Assembly (NCBI GenBank): GCA_920105625.2 | Contig: OV050032.1 | Span: forward strand, 110,158,542-110,222,541 | Reading direction: 5' to 3' | DNA: 64,000 nucleotides | Source of the DNA: Clusia tigrina | Lineage: Eukaryota; Arthropoda; Insecta; Diptera; Clusiidae | Part shown: positions 1-13,200 of the stretch, in pieces | Position numbering within the stretch: the first letter of the stretch is position 1 | How the letters are laid out: every line of letters starts with the position of its first letter | Made by a program: the position numbers and the translations under genes | Notes under the pieces: model-generated | What the model was told of the DNA's origin: nothing | Databases searched by the model: none | What the model saw: only the letters and a program-made list of their open reading frames with translations

Positions 1-2130
1 TAGCTTAAATTGACAAGAGGGTCGAGTACTTTATTGTTACAAAATTTCAAGGTTTTATGACGCTCCAGTAAAAAGTTACAAGCATTTGTATGTTGCAAAC
101 TTTGATAGGTGTAGGACGTACCGTATAGGAGTTAGGGCCATTTGAAGTTTTATCAGTGTTTGATTTGGGACTCTAGGGTAGCATAGCTTTGAGCATGGCT
201 TAAATTGACAAGACTCTCGAGTACTTTATTGTTACAAAATTTCAAGGTTTTATGACGCTCCAGTAAAAAGTTACAACATTTGAATGTTGCCAACTTTGAT
301 AGGTGTAGGACGTACCGTAAAGAAGTTAGGGGCGTTTGAAGTTTTATCAGTGTTTGATTTGGGACTCTAGGGTAGCATAGCTTTGAGCGATAGCTTAAAT
401 TGACAAGATGCTCGAGTACTTTATTGTTACAAAATTTCAAGGTTTTATGACGCTCCAGTAAAAAGTTACAAGCATTTGTATGTTGCAAACTTTGATAGGT
501 GTAGGACGTACCGTAGAAAAGTTTAGGGCGTTTGAAGTTTTATCAGTGTTTGATTTGGGACTCTAGGGTAGCATAGCTTTGAGCGATAGCTTAAATGGAC
601 AAGATGCTCGAGTACTTTATTGTTACAAAATTTCAAGGTTTTATGACGCTCCAGTAAAAAGTTACAACATTTGAATGTTGCCAACTTTGATAGGTGTAGG
701 ACGTACCGTAAAGAAGTTAGGGGCGTTTGAAGTTTTATCAGTGTTTGATTTGGGACTCTAGGGTAGCATAGCTTTGAGCGATAGCTTAAATTGACAAGAT
801 GCTCGAGTACTTTATTGTTACAAAATTTCAAGGTTTTATGACGCTCCAGTAAAAAGTTACAAGCATTTGTATGTTGCAAACTTTGATAGGTGTAGGACGT
901 ACCGTAGAAAAGTTTAGGGCGTTTGAAGTTTTATCAGTGTTTGATTTGGGACTCTAGGGTAGCATAGCTTTGAGCGATAGCTTAAATGGACAAGATGCTC
1001 GAGTACTTTATTGTTACAAAATTTCAAGGTTTTATGACGCTCCAGTAAAAAGTCACAAGCATTTGAATGTTGCCAACTTTGATAGGTGTAGGACGTACCG
1101 TAAAGAAGTTAGGGGCGTTTGAAGTTTTATCAGTATTTGATTTGGGATTCAAGCGTAGCATAGCTTTGAGCGATAGCTTAAATTGACAAGAGGCTCGAGT
1201 ACTTCATTGTTACAAAATTTCAAGGTTTTATGACGCTCCAGTAAAAAGATACAAGCATTTGTATGTTGCAAACTTTGATAGGTGTAGGACGTACCGTAAA
1301 GAAGTTAGGGGCGTTTTAAGTTTTATCAGTGTTTGATTTGGGACTCAAGCGTAGCATAGCTTTGAGCGATAGCTTAAATTGACAAGAGGCTCGAGTACTT
1401 TATTGTTACAAAATTTCAAGGTTTTATGACGCTCCAGAAAAAAGATACAAGCATTTGTATGTTGCCAACTTTGATAGGTGAAGGACGTACCGTATAGAAG
1501 TTAGGGGCGTTTGAAGTTTTATCAGTGTTTGATTTGGGACTCTAGGGTAGCATAGCTTTGAACGATAACTTAAATTGACAAGATGCTCGAGTACTTTATT
1601 GTTACAAAATTTCCAGTAAAAAGTTACAAGCATTTGTATGTTGAAAACTTTGATAGGTGTAGGACGTACCGTATAGGAGTTAAGGCCATTTGAAGTTTTA
1701 TCAGTGTTTGATTTGGGACTCTAGGGTAGCATAGCTTTGAGCGATGGCTTAAATTGACAAGAGGCTCGAGTACTTTATTGTTAAAAATTTCAAGGTTTTA
1801 TGACGCTCCAGTAAAAAGTTACAACATTTGAATGTTGCCAACTTTGATAGGTGTAGGACGTACCGTAAAGAAGTTAGGGGCGTTTGAAGTTTTACCAGTG
1901 TTTGATTTGGGACTCTAGGGTAGCATAGCTTTGAGCGATAGCTTAAATTGACAAGATGCTCGAGTACTTTATTGTTACAAAATTTCAAGGTTTTATGACG
2001 CTCCAGTAAAAAGTTACAAGCATTTGTATGTTGCAAACTTTGATAGGTGTAGGACGTACCGTAGAAAAGTTAGGGGCGTTTGAAGTTTTATCAATGTTTG
2101 ATTTGGGACTCTAGGGTAGCATAGCTTTGA
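1..2130 (+). repeat. Block shared with 8209-9948 (and partly 25.9-26.7 kb)
   Basis: Monomer order and private variants match 8209-9948. Shared markers are the ACAAGACTCTCGAG variant (about 215 and 8423), AAAAGTTTAGGGCG, the TTTGGGATTCAAGCG variant (about 1142 and 8960), the GGTGAAGGACG variant (about 1477 and 9297) and a 17-bp-deleted monomer (junctions 1613 and 9431). The similarity stops around 2130/9948, where 2130 continues with TAGCTTAAATGGAC and 9948 with TGGCTTAAATTGAC. Breakpoints are estimated by eye to about 50 bp. Confidence 0.85.
274..1054 (+). repeat. Two-monomer tandem duplication, period 391 bp
   Basis: The segment 274-664 is repeated at 665-1054. Each copy begins with CAACATTTGAATGTTG (274-289 and 665-680) and includes the unusual AAAAGTTTAGGGCG variant and the TTAAATGGACAAG variant. 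The related block starting at 8209 has this unit only once. The offset between the two blocks drops from 8208 to 7818 across the duplication, as expected for a 391-bp gain here plus the 1-bp deletion (GAGCATGG) near 194. It is therefore a local gain by slippage or unequal exchange after the larger duplication. Confidence 0.85.
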
Positions 2131-2779
2131 GCGATAGCTTAAATGGACAAGATGCTCGAGTACTTTATTGTTACAAAATTACAAGGTTTTATGACGCTCC
2201 AGTAAAAAGTTACAAGCATTTGAATGTTGCCAACTTTGATAGGTGTAGGACGTACCGTAAAGAAGTTAGGAGCGTTTGAAGTTTTATCAGTGTTTGATTT
2301 GGGACTCAAGCGTAGCATAGCTTTGAGCGATACCTTAAATTGACAAGAAGGTCGAGTACTTCATTGTTACAAAATTTCAAGGTTTTATGACGCTCCAGTA
2401 AAAAGTTACAAGCATTTGTATGTTGCCAACTTTGATAGGTGTAGGACGTACCGTATAGAAGTTAGGGCCATTTGAAGTTTTATCAGTGTTTGATTTGGGA
2501 CTCTAGGGTAGCATAGCTTTGAGCGATAGCTTAAATTGACAAGAGGCTCGAGTACTTTATTGTTACAAAATTTCAAGGTTCTATGACGCTCCAGTAAAAT
2601 GATACAAGCATTTGTATGCTGACAACTTTGATAGGTGTAGGACGTACCGTTTAGAAGTTAGGGGCGTTTGAAGTTTTATCAGTGTTTGATTTGGGACTCT
2701 AGGGTAGCATAGCTTTGAGCGATAGCTTAAATTGACAAGATGATCGAGTACTTTATTGTTACAAAATTTCAAGGTTTTA

Positions 2780-5131
2780 TGACGCTCCAGTAAAAAGTTA
2801 CAAGCATTTGTATGTTGCAAACTTTGATAGGTGTAGGACGTACCGTAAAGAAGTTAGGGGCGTTTGAAGTTTTATCAGTGTTTAATTTGGGACTCAAGCG
2901 TAGCATAGCTTTGAGCGATAGCTTAAATTGACAAGAGGCTCGAGTACTTTATTGTTACAAAATTTCAAGGTTTTATGACGCTCCAGAAAAAAGATGCAAG
3001 CATTTGTATGTTGCCAACTTTGATAGGTGTAGGACGTACCGTATAGAAGTTAGGGGCGTTTGAAGTTTTATCAGTGTTTGATTTGGGACTCTAGGGTAGC
3101 ATAGCTTAGAGCGACGGCTTAAATTGACAAGAGGCTCGAGTACTTTATTGTTACAAAATTTCAAGGTTTTAGGACGCTCCAGTAAAAAGTTACAAGCAGT
3201 TGTATGTTGCAAACTTTGATAGGTGTAGGACGTACCGTATAGAAGTTAGGGCCATTTGAAGTTTTATCAGTGTTTGATTTGGGACTCTAGGGTAGCATAG
3301 CTTTGAGCGATAACTTAAATTGACAAGATGCTCGAGTACTTTATTGTTACAAAATTTCAATGTTTTATGACGCTCCAGTAAAATGTCACAAGCATTTGTA
3401 TGTTGCAAACTTTGATAGGTGTAGGACGTACCGTAAAGAAGTTAGGGCCATTTGAAGTTTTATCAGTGTTTGATTTGGGACTCTAGGGTAGCATAGCTTT
3501 GAGCGATAGCTTTAATTGACAAGAGGCTCGAGTACTTTATTGTTACAAAGTTTCAAGGTTTTATGACGCTACAGTAAAAAGATACAAGCATTTGTATGTT
3601 GCAAACTTTGATAGGTGTAGGACGTACCGTAAAGAAGTTAGGGGCGTTTGAAGTTTTATCAGTGTTTGATTTGGGACTCAAGCGTAGCATAGCTTTGAGC
3701 GATAGCTTAAATTGACAAGAGGTTCGAGTACTTTATTGTTACAAAATTTCAAGGTTTTATGACGCTCCAGTAAAAAGTTACAAGCATTTGAATGTTGTCA
3801 ACTTTGATAGGTGTAGGACGTACCCTATAGAAGTTAGGGCCTTTTGAAGTTTTATCAGTGTTTAATTTGGGACACTAGGGTAGCATAGCTTTGAGCGATA
3901 GCTTAAATTGACAAGAGGCTCGAATACTTTATTGTTACAAAGTTTCAAGGTTTTATGACGCTCCAGTAAAAAGTTACAAGCATTTGTATGTTGCAAACTT
4001 TGATAGGTGTAGGACGGACCGTAAAGAAGTTAGGGGCGTTTGAAGTTTTATCAGTGTTTAATTTGGGACTCAAGCGTAGCATAGCTTTGAGCGATAGCTT
4101 AAATTGACAAGAGGCTCGAGTACTTTATTGCTACAAAATTTCAAGGTTTTATGACGCTCCAGAAAAAAGATGCAAGCATTTGTATGTTGCCAACTTTGAT
4201 AGGTGTAGGACGTACCGTATAGAAGTTAGGGGCGTTTGAAGTTTTATCAGTGTTTGATTTGGGACTCTAGGGTAGCATAGCTTAGAGCGATGGCTTAAAT
4301 TGACAAGAGGCTCGAGTACTTTATTGTTACAAAATTTCAAGGTTTTAGGACGCTCCAGTAAAAAGTTACAAGCAGTTGTATGTTGCAAACTTTGATAGGT
4401 GTAGGACGTACCGTATAGAAGTTAGGACCATTTGAAGTTTTATAAGTGTTTGATTTGGGACTCTAGGGTAGCATAGCTTTGAGCGATAACTTAAATTGAC
4501 AAGATGCTCGAGTACTTTATTGTTACAAAATTTCAATGTTTTATGACGCTCCAGTAAAATGTCACAAGCATTTGTATGTTGCAAACTTTGATAGGTGTAG
4601 GACGTACCGTAAAGAAGTTAGGCCCATTTGAAGTTTTATCAGTGTTTGATTTGGGACTCTATTGTAGCATAGCTTTGAGCGATAGCTTAAATTGACAAGA
4701 GGCTCGAGTACTTTATTGTTACAAAGTTTCAAGGTTTTATGACGCTCCAGTAAAAAGATACAAGCATTTGTATGTTGCAACCTTTGATAGGTGTAGGACT
4801 TACCGTAAAGAAGTTAGGGGCGTTTGAAGCTTTATCAGTGTTTCATTTGGGACTCAAGCGTAGCATAGCTTTGAGCGATAGCTTAAATTGACAAGAGGGT
4901 CGAGTACTTTATTGTTACAAAATTTCAAGGTTTTATGACGCTCCAGTAAAAAGTTACAAGCATTTGAATGTTGCCAACTTTGATAGGTGTAGGACGTACC
5001 CTATAGAAGTTAGGGCCATTTGAAGTTTTATCAGTGTTTGATTTGGGACTCTAGGGTAGCATAGCTTTGAGCGATGGCTTAAATTGACAAGAGGCTCGAG
5101 TACTTTATTGTTACAAAATTTCAAGGTTTTA
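2780..5131 (+). repeat. 6-mer higher-order repeat, two tandem copies, period 1176 bp
   Basis: Unit one (about 2780-3955) and unit two (about 3956-5131) are exactly 6 x 196 bp apart. Shared markers include GTGTTTAATTTGGG (about 2878 and 4054), CAGAAAAAAGATGCAAG (about 2984 and 4160), TAGCTTAGAGCGA (about 3102 and 4278), AAGCAGTTGTATG (about 3195 and 4371) and CAGTAAAATGTCACAAG (about 3380 and 4556). The copies differ by scattered substitutions, such as GGACGGACC only in unit two, so this duplication looks older than the other HORs. Confidence 0.87.
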
Positions 5132-5750
5132 TGACGCTCCAGTAAAAAGTTACAAGCATTTGAATGTTGCCGACTTTGATAGGTGTAGGACGTACCGTAA
5201 AGAAGTTAGGGCCGTTTGAAGTTTTATCAGTGTTTGATTTGGGACTCTAGGGTAGCATAGCTTTGTGCGTTAGCTTAAATTGACAAGATGCTCGAGTACT
5301 TTATTGTTACAAAATTTCAAGGTTTTATGACGCTCCAGTAAAAAGTTACAAGCATTTGTATGTTGCAAACTTTGATAGGTGTAGGACGTACCGTAAAGAA
5401 GTTAGGGCCATTTGAAGTTTTATCAGTGTTTGATTCGGGACTCTAGGGTAGCATAGCTTTGAGCGATTGCTTAAATTGACAAGAGGCTCGAGTACTTTAT
5501 TGTTACAAAGTTTCAAGGTTTTATGACGCTCCAGTAAAAAGATACAAGCATTTGTATGTTGCAAACTTTGATAGGTGTAGGACGTACCGTAAAGAAGTTA
5601 GGGGCGTTTGAAGTTTTATCAGTGTTTGATTTGGGACTCAATCGTAGCATAGCTTTGAGCGATAGCTTAAATTGACAAGAGGGTCGAGTACTTTATTGTT
5701 ACAAAATTTCAAGGTTTTATGACGCTCCAGTAAAAAGTTACAACATTTGA
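4960..5750 (+). repeat. Dispersed duplicate of 7506-8296, offset 2546 bp
   Basis: Both segments carry TACCCTATAG, the GTTGCCGACTTTG variant (about 5168 and 7714), TTTGTGCGTTAGC (about 5272 and 7818), GATTCGGGAC or GGTTCGGGAC (about 5432 and 7978), GATTGCTTAAATT and GACTCAATCGTAGC (about 5635 and 8181). The combination occurs only here, so the two stretches are copies of one block. The copy at 7506 also has the local change GACGCTTAAGTAAAA near 7878. Confidence 0.83.
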
Positions 5751-7470
5751 ATGTTGCCAACTTTGATAGGTGTAGGACGTACCGTAAAGAAGTTAGGGGC
5801 GTTTGAAGTTTTACCAGTGTTTGATTTGGGACTCTAGGGTAGCATAGCTTTGAGCGATAGCTTAAATTGACAAGAGGCTCGAGTACTTTATTGTTACAAA
5901 ATTTCAAGGTTTTATGACGCTCCAGTAAAAAGTTACAAGCATTTGTATGTTGCAAACTTTGATAGGTGTAGGACGTACCGTAGAAAAGTTAGGGGCGTTT
6001 GAAGTTTTATCAGTGTTTGATTTGGGACTCTAGGGTAGCATAGCTTTGAGCGATGGCTTAAATTGACAAGAGGCTCGGGTACTTCATTGTTACAAAATAT
6101 CAAGTTTTATGACGCTCCAGTAAAAAGTTACAAGCATTTGAATATTGCCAACTTTGATAGGTGTAGGACGTACCGTAAAGAAGTTAGGGGCGTTTGAAGT
6201 TTTATCAGTGTTTGATTTGGGACTCAAGCGTAGCATAGCTTTGAGCGATAGCTTAAATTGACAAGAGGGTCGAGTACTTCATTGTTACAAAATTTCAAGG
6301 TTTTATGACGCTCCAGTAAAAAGTTACAAGCATTTGTATGTTGCAAACTTTGATAGGTGTAGGACGTACCGTAAAGAAGTTAGGGGCGTTTGAAGTTTTA
6401 TCAGTGTTTGATTTGGGACTCTAGGGTAGCATAGCTTTCAGCGATGGCTTAAATTGACAAGATGCTCGAGTACTTTATTGTTACAAAGTTTCAAGGTTTT
6501 ATGACGCTCCAATAAAAAGATACAAGCATTTGTATGTTGCAAACTTTGATAGGTGTAGGACTTACCGTAAAGAAGTTAGGGGCGTTTGAAGTTTTATCAG
6601 TGTTTGATTTGGGACTCAAGCGTGGCATAGCTTTGAGCGATAGCTTAAATTGACAAGAGGGTCGAGTACTTTATTGTTACAAAATTTCAAGGTTTTATGA
6701 CGCTCCAGTAAAAAGTTACAAGCATTTGAATGTTGCCAACTTTGATAGGTGTAGGACGTACCCTATAGAAGTTAGGGCCATTTGAAGTTTTATCAGTGTT
6801 TGATTTGGGACTCTAGGGTAGCATAGCTTTGAGCGATGGCTTAAATTGACAAGAGGCTCGAGTACTTTATTGTTACAAAATTTCAAGGTTTTATGACGCT
6901 CCAGTAAAAAGTTACAAGCATTTGTATGTTGCAAACTTTGATAGGTGTAGGACGTACCGTAGAAAAGTTAGGGGCGTTTGAAGTTTTATCAGTGTTTGAT
7001 TTGGGACTCTAGGGTAGCAAAGCTTTGAGCGATAGCTTAAATGGACAAGCTGCTCGAGTACTTTATTGTTACAAAATTACAAGGTTTTATGACGCTCCAG
7101 TAAAAAGTTACAAGCATTTGAATGTTGCCAACTTTGATAGGTGTAGGACGTACCGTAAAGAAGTTAGGGGCGTTTGAAGTTTTATCAGTGTTTGATTTGG
7201 GACTCAAGGGTAGCATAGCTTTGAGCGATGGCCTAAATTGACAAGAGGCTCGAGTAATTTATTGTTACAAAATTTCAAGGTTTTAGGACGCTCCAGTAAA
7301 AAGTTACAAGCATTTGTATGTTGCAAACTTTGATAGGTGTAGGACGTACCGTATAGAAGCTAGGGCCATTTGAAGTTTTATCAGTGTTTGATTTGGGACT
7401 CTAGGGTAGCATAGCTTTGAGCGATAACTTAAATTGACAAGATGCTCGAGTACTTTATTGTTACAAAATT
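5700..7470 (+). repeat. Near-identical 9-monomer block, duplicated at 9600-11370 (offset 3900 bp)
   Basis: About 1.77 kb is repeated almost without change 3900 bp downstream. Shared rare states include the inverted-repeat monomer (5741 and 9641), GTTTTACCAGTG, the 1-bp-shorter AAATATCAAGTTTTATG (about 6096 and 9996), AGCTTTCAGCGATGG, CTCCAATAAAAAG, GGACTTACCG, CGTGGCATAG, GGTAGCAAAGCTTTG (about 7014 and 10914) and ACAAGCTGCTCGAG. The differences seen are few, for example GAAGCTAGG near 7358 against GAAGTTAGG. The copies separate near 7470/11370. High identity implies recent duplication. Confidence 0.88.
5858..6053 (+). repeat. Representative full-length 196-bp monomer
   Basis: This monomer is near the consensus I derived by eye. 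It differs mainly at the GTAGAAAAG site, where most monomers have GTAAAGAAG. It shows the XhoI-type palindrome CTCGAG overlapping the ScaI-type palindrome AGTACT in CTCGAGTACT. A 7-bp direct repeat ATAGCTT spans the monomer boundary (consensus 183-189 and 196-6, 13 bp apart). There are six CpG sites. No tRNA-like or Pol III promoter boxes were recognised. Confidence 0.9.
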
Positions 7471-10299
7471 TCAAGGTTTTATGACGCTCCAGTAAAAAGT
7501 TACAAGCATTTGAATGTTGCCAACTTTGATAGGTGTAGGACGTACCCTATAGAAGTTAGGGCCATTTGAAGTTTTATCAGTGTTTGATTTGGGACTCTAG
7601 GGTAGCATAGCTTTGAGCGATGGCTTAAATTGACAAGAGGCTCGAGTACTTTATTGTTACAAAATTTCAAGGTTTTATGACGCTCCAGTAAAAAGTTACA
7701 AGCATTTGAATGTTGCCGACTTTGATAGGTGTAGGACGTACCGTAAAGAAGTTAGGGCCGTTTGAAGTTTTATCAGTGTTTGATTTGGGACTCTAGGGTA
7801 GCATAGCTTTGTGCGTTAGCTTAAATTGACAAGATGCTCGAGTACTTTATTGTTACAAAATTTCAAGGTTTTATGACGCTTAAGTAAAAAGTTACAAGCA
7901 TTTGTATGTTGCAAACTTTGATAGGTGTAGGACGTACCGTAAAGAAGTTAGGGCCATTTGAAGTTTTATCAGTGTTTGGTTCGGGACTCTAGGGTAGCAT
8001 AGCTTTGAGCGATTGCTTAAATTGACAAGAGGCTCGAGTACTTTATTGTTACAAAGTTTCAAGTTTTTATGACGCTCCAGTAAAAAGATACAAGCATTTG
8101 TATGTTGCAAACTTTGATAGGTGTAGGACGTACCGTAAAGAAGTTAGGGGCGTTTGAAGTTTTATCAGTGTTTGATTTGGGACTCAATCGTAGCATAGCT
8201 TTGAGCGATAGCTTAAATTGACAAGAGGGTCGAGTACTTTATTGTTACAAAATTTCAAGGTTTTATGACGCTCCAGTAAAAAGTTACAAGCATTTGTATG
8301 TTGCAAACTTTGATAGGTGTAGGACGTACCGTATAGGAGTTAGGGCCATTTGAAGTTTTATCAGTGTTTGATTTGGGACTCTAGGGTAGCATAGCTTTGA
8401 GCGATGGCTTAAATTGACAAGACTCTCGAGTACTTTATTGTTACAAAATTTCAAGGTTTTATGACGCTCCAGTAAAAAGTTACAACATTTGAATGTTGCC
8501 AACTTTGATAGGTGTAGGACGTACCGTAAAGAAGTTAGGGGCGTTTGAAGTTTTATCAGTGTTTGATTTGGGACTCTAGGGTAGCATAGCTTTGAGCGAT
8601 AGCTTAAATTGACAAGATGCTCGAGTACTTTATTGTTACAAAATTTCAAGGTTTTATGACGCTCCAGTAAAAAGTTACAAGCATTTGTATGTTGCAAACT
8701 TTGATAGGTGTAGGACGTACCGTAGAAAAGTTTAGGGCGTTTGAAGTTTTATCAGTGTTTGATTTGGGACTCTAGGGTAGCATAGCTTTGAGCGATAGCT
8801 TAAATGGACAAGATGCTCGAGTACTTTATTGTTACAAAATTTCAAGGTTTTATGACGCTCCAGTAAAAAGTTACAAGCATTTGAATGTTGCCAACTTTGA
8901 TAGGTGTAGGACGTACCGTAAAGAAGTTAGGGGCGTTTGAAGTTTTATCAGTATTTGATTTGGGATTCAAGCGTAGCATAGCTTTGAGCGATAGCTTAAA
9001 TTGACAAGAGGCTCGAGTACTTCATTGTTACAAAATTTCAAGGTTTTATGACGCTCCAGTAAAAAGATACAAGCATTTGTATGTTGCAAACTTTGATAGG
9101 TGTAGGACGTACCGTAAAGAAGTTAGGGGCGTTTTAAGTTTTATCAGTGTTTGATTTGGGACTCAAGCGTAGCATAGCTTTGAGCGTTAGCTTAAATTGA
9201 CAAGAGGCTCGAGTACTTTATTGTTACAAAATTTCAAGGTTTTATGACGCTCCAGAAAAAAGATACAAGCATTTGTATGTTGCCAACTTTGATAGGTGAA
9301 GGACGTACCGTATAGAAGTTAGGGGCGTTTGAAGTTTTATCAGTGTTTGATTTGGGACTCTAGGGTAGCATAGCTTTGAACGATAACTTAAATTGACAAG
9401 ATGCTCGAGTACTTTATTGTTACAAAATTTCCAGTAAAAAGTTACAAGCATTTGTATGTTGAAAACTTTGATAGGTGTAGGACGTACCGTATAGGAGTTA
9501 AGGCCATTTGAAGTTTTATCAGTGTTTGATTTGGGACTCTAGGGTAGCATAGCTTTGAGCGATGGCTTAAATTGACAAGAGGCTCGAGTACTTTATTGTT
9601 ACAAAATTTCAAGGTTTTATGACGCTCCAGTAAAAAGTTACAACATTTGAATGTTGCCAACTTTGATAGGTGTAGGACGTACCGTAAAGAAGTTAGGGGC
9701 GTTTGAAGTTTTACCAGTGTTTGATTTGGGACTCTAGGGTAGCATAGCTTTGAGCGATAGCTTAAATTGACAAGATGCTCGAGTACTTTATTGTTACAAA
9801 ATTTCAAGGTTTTATGACGCTCCAGTAAAAAGTTACAAGCATTTGTATGTTGCAAACTTTGATAGGTGTAGGACGTACCGTAGAAAAGTTAGGGGCGTTT
9901 GAAGTTTTATCAGTGTTTGATTTGGGACTCTAGGGTAGCATAGCTTTGAGCGATGGCTTAAATTGACAAGAGGCTCGGGTACTTCATTGTTACAAAATAT
10001 CAAGTTTTATGACGCTCCAGTAAAAAGTTACAAGCATTTGAATATTGCCAACTTTGATAGGTGTAGGACGTACCGTAAAGAAGTTAGGGGCGTTTGAAGT
10101 TTTATCAGTGTTTGATTTGGGACTCAAGCGTAGCATAGCTTTGAGCGATAGCTTAAATTGACAAGAGGGTCGAGTACTTCATTGTTACAAAATTTCAAGG
10201 TTTTATGACGCTCCAGTAAAAAGTTACAAGCATTTGTATGTTGCAAACTTTGATAGGTGTAGGACGTACCGTAAAGAAGTTAGGGGCGTTTGAAGTTTT

Positions 10300-13200
10300 A
10301 TCAGTGTTTGATTTGGGACTCTAGGGTAGCATAGCTTTCAGCGATGGCTTAAATTGACAAGATGCTCGAGTACTTTATTGTTACAAAGTTTCAAGGTTTT
10401 ATGACGCTCCAATAAAAAGATACAAGCATTTGTATGTTGCAAACTTTGATAGGTGTAGGACTTACCGTAAAGAAGTTAGGGGCGTTTGAAGTTTTATCAG
10501 TGTTTGATTTGGGACTCAAGCGTGGCATAGCTTTGAGCGATAGCTTAAATTGACAAGAGGGTCGAGTACTTTATTGTTACAAAATTTCAAGGTTTTATGA
10601 CGCTCCAGTAAAAAGTTACAAGCATTTGAATGTTGCCAACTTTGATAGGTGTAGGACGTACCCTATAGAAGTTAGGGCCATTTGAAGTTTTATCAGTGTT
10701 TGATTTGGGACTCTAGGGTAGCATAGCTTTGAGCGATGGCTTAAATTGACAAGAGGCTCGAGTACTTTATTGTTACAAAATTTCAAGGTTTTATGACGCT
10801 CCAGTAAAAAGTTACAAGCATTTGTATGTTGCAAACTTTGATAGGTGTAGGACGTACCGTAGAAAAGTTAGGGGCGTTTGAAGTTTTATCAGTGTTTGAT
10901 TTGGGACTCTAGGGTAGCAAAGCTTTGAGCGATAGCTTAAATGGACAAGCTGCTCGAGTACTTTATTGTTACAAAATTACAAGGTTTTATGACGCTCCAG
11001 TAAAAAGTTACAAGCATTTGAATGTTGCCAACTTTGATAGGTGTAGGACGTACCGTAAAGAAGTTAGGGGCGTTTGAAGTTTTATCAGTGTTTGATTTGG
11101 GACTCAAGGGTAGCATAGCTTTGAGCGATGGCCTAAATTGACAAGAGGCTCGAGTAATTTATTGTTACAAAATTTCAAGGTTTTAGGACGCTCCAGTAAA
11201 AAGTTACAAGCATTTGTATGTTGCAAACTTTGATAGGTGTAGGACGTACCGTATAGAAGTTAGGGCCATTTGAAGTTTTATCAGTGTTTGATTTGGGACT
11301 CTAGGGTAGCATAGCTTTGAGCGATAACTTAAATTGACAAGATGCTCGAGTACTTTATTGTTACAAAATTTCAATGTTTTATGACGCTCCAGTAAAATGT
11401 CACAAGCATTTGTATGTTGCAAACTTTGATAGGTGTAGGACGTACAGTAAAGAAGTTAGGGCCATTTGAAGTTTTATCAGTGTTTGATTCGGGACTCTAG
11501 GGTAGCATAGCTTTGAGCGATTGCTTAAATTGACAAGAGGCTCGAGTACTTTATTGTTACAAAGTTTCAAGGTTTTATGACGCTCCAGTAAAAAGATACA
11601 AGCATTTGTATGTTGCAAACTTTGATAGGTGTAGGACGTACCGTAAAGAAGTTAGGGGCGTTTGAAGTTTTATCAGTGTTTGATTTGGGACTCAAGCGTA
11701 GCATAGCTTTCAGCGATAGCTTAAATTGACAAGAGGGTCGAGTACTTTATTGTTACAAAATTTCAAGGTTTTATGACGCTCCAGTAAAAAGTTACAAGCA
11801 TTTGTATGTTGCAAACTTTGATAGGTGTAGGACGTACCGTATAGGAGTTAGGGCCATTTGAAGTTTTATCAGTGTTTGATTTGGGACTCTAGGGTAGCAT
11901 AGCTTTGAGCGATGCCTTAAATTGACAAGAGGCTCGAGTACTTTATTGTTACAAAATTTCAAGGTTTTATGACGCTCCAGTAAAAAGTTACAACATTTGA
12001 ATGTTGCCAACTTTGATAGGTGTAGGACGTACCGTAAAGAAGTTAGGGGCGTTTGAAGTTTTATCAGTGCTTGATTTGGGACTCTAGGGTAGCATAGCTT
12101 TGAGCGATAGCTTAAATTGACAAGATGCTCGAGTACTTTATTGTTACAAAATTTCAAGGTTTTATGACGCTCCAGTAAAAAGTTACAAGCATTTGTATGT
12201 TGCAAACTTTGATAGGTGTAGGACGTACCGTAAAGAAGTTAGGGGCGTTTGAAGTTTTATCAGTATTTGATTTGGGATTCAAGCGTAGCATAGCTTTGAG
12301 CGATAGCTTAAATTGACAAGAGGCTCGAGAACTTCATTGTTACAAAATTTCAAGGTTTTATGACGCTCCAGTAAAAAGATACAAGCATTTGTATGTTGCA
12401 AACTTTGATAGGTGTAGGACGTACCGTAAAGAAGTTAGGGGCGTTTTAAGTTTTATCAGTGTTTGATTTGGGACTCAAGCGTAGCATAGCTTTGAGCGAT
12501 AGCTTAAATTGACAAGAGGCTCGAGTACTTTATTGTTACAAAATTTCAAGGTTTTATGACGCTCCAGAAAAAAGATACAAGCATTTGTATGTTGCCGACT
12601 TTGATAGGTGTAGGACGTACCGTATAGAAGTTAGGGGCGTTTGAAGTTTTATCAGTGTTTGATTTGGGACTCTAGGGTAGCATAGTTTTGAGCGATAGCT
12701 TAAATTGACAAGATGCTCGAGTACTTTATTGTTACAAAATTTCCAGTAAAAAGTTACAAGCATTTGAATGTTGCCAACTTTGATAGGTGTAGGACGTACC
12801 GTATAGAAGTTAGGGGCGTTTGAAGTTTTATCAGTGTTTGATTTGGGACTCTAGGGTAGCATAGCTTTGAGCGATGGCTTAAATTGACAAGATGCTCGAG
12901 TACTTTATTGTTACAAAGTTTCAAGGTTTTATGACGCTCCAATAAAAAGATACAAGCATTTGTATGTTGCAAACTTTGATAGGTGTAGGACTTACCGTAA
13001 AGAAGTTAGGGGCGTTTGAAGTTTTATCAGTGTTTGATTTGGGACTCAAGCGTGGCATAGCTTTGAGCGATAGCTTAACTTGACAAGAGGGTCGAGTACT
13101 TTATTGTTACAAAATTTCAAGGTTTTATGACGCTCCAGTAAAAAGTTACAAGCATTTGAATGTTGCCAACTTTGATAGGTGTAGGACGTACCCTATAGAA

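Noticed and set aside
10..40. TTGACA followed about 17 bases later by an AT-rich hexamer, resembling a bacterial -35/-10 promoter
   Set aside because: It is part of every monomer in a eukaryotic-type satellite without genes. The second box (ATTGTT/TATTGT) is a poor -10 match.
131..180. G-quadruplex from AGGGG, TTGGGA and TAGGG runs
   Set aside because: Only three runs per monomer, separated by about 28 and 6 bases, which is outside the usual loop limits.
274..289. CAACATTTGAATGTTG hairpin as a transcription terminator
   Set aside because: The stem is AT-rich, only 7 bp, has a 2-base loop and no following T-tract. It recurs as a monomer variant, not downstream of any gene.
522..528. TTTAGGG, the plant-type telomere unit, in GTTTAGGGCG monomers
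   Set aside because: It occurs as single isolated units caused by a G-to-T change in GTTAGGGG, never in tandem, so there is no telomeric tract.
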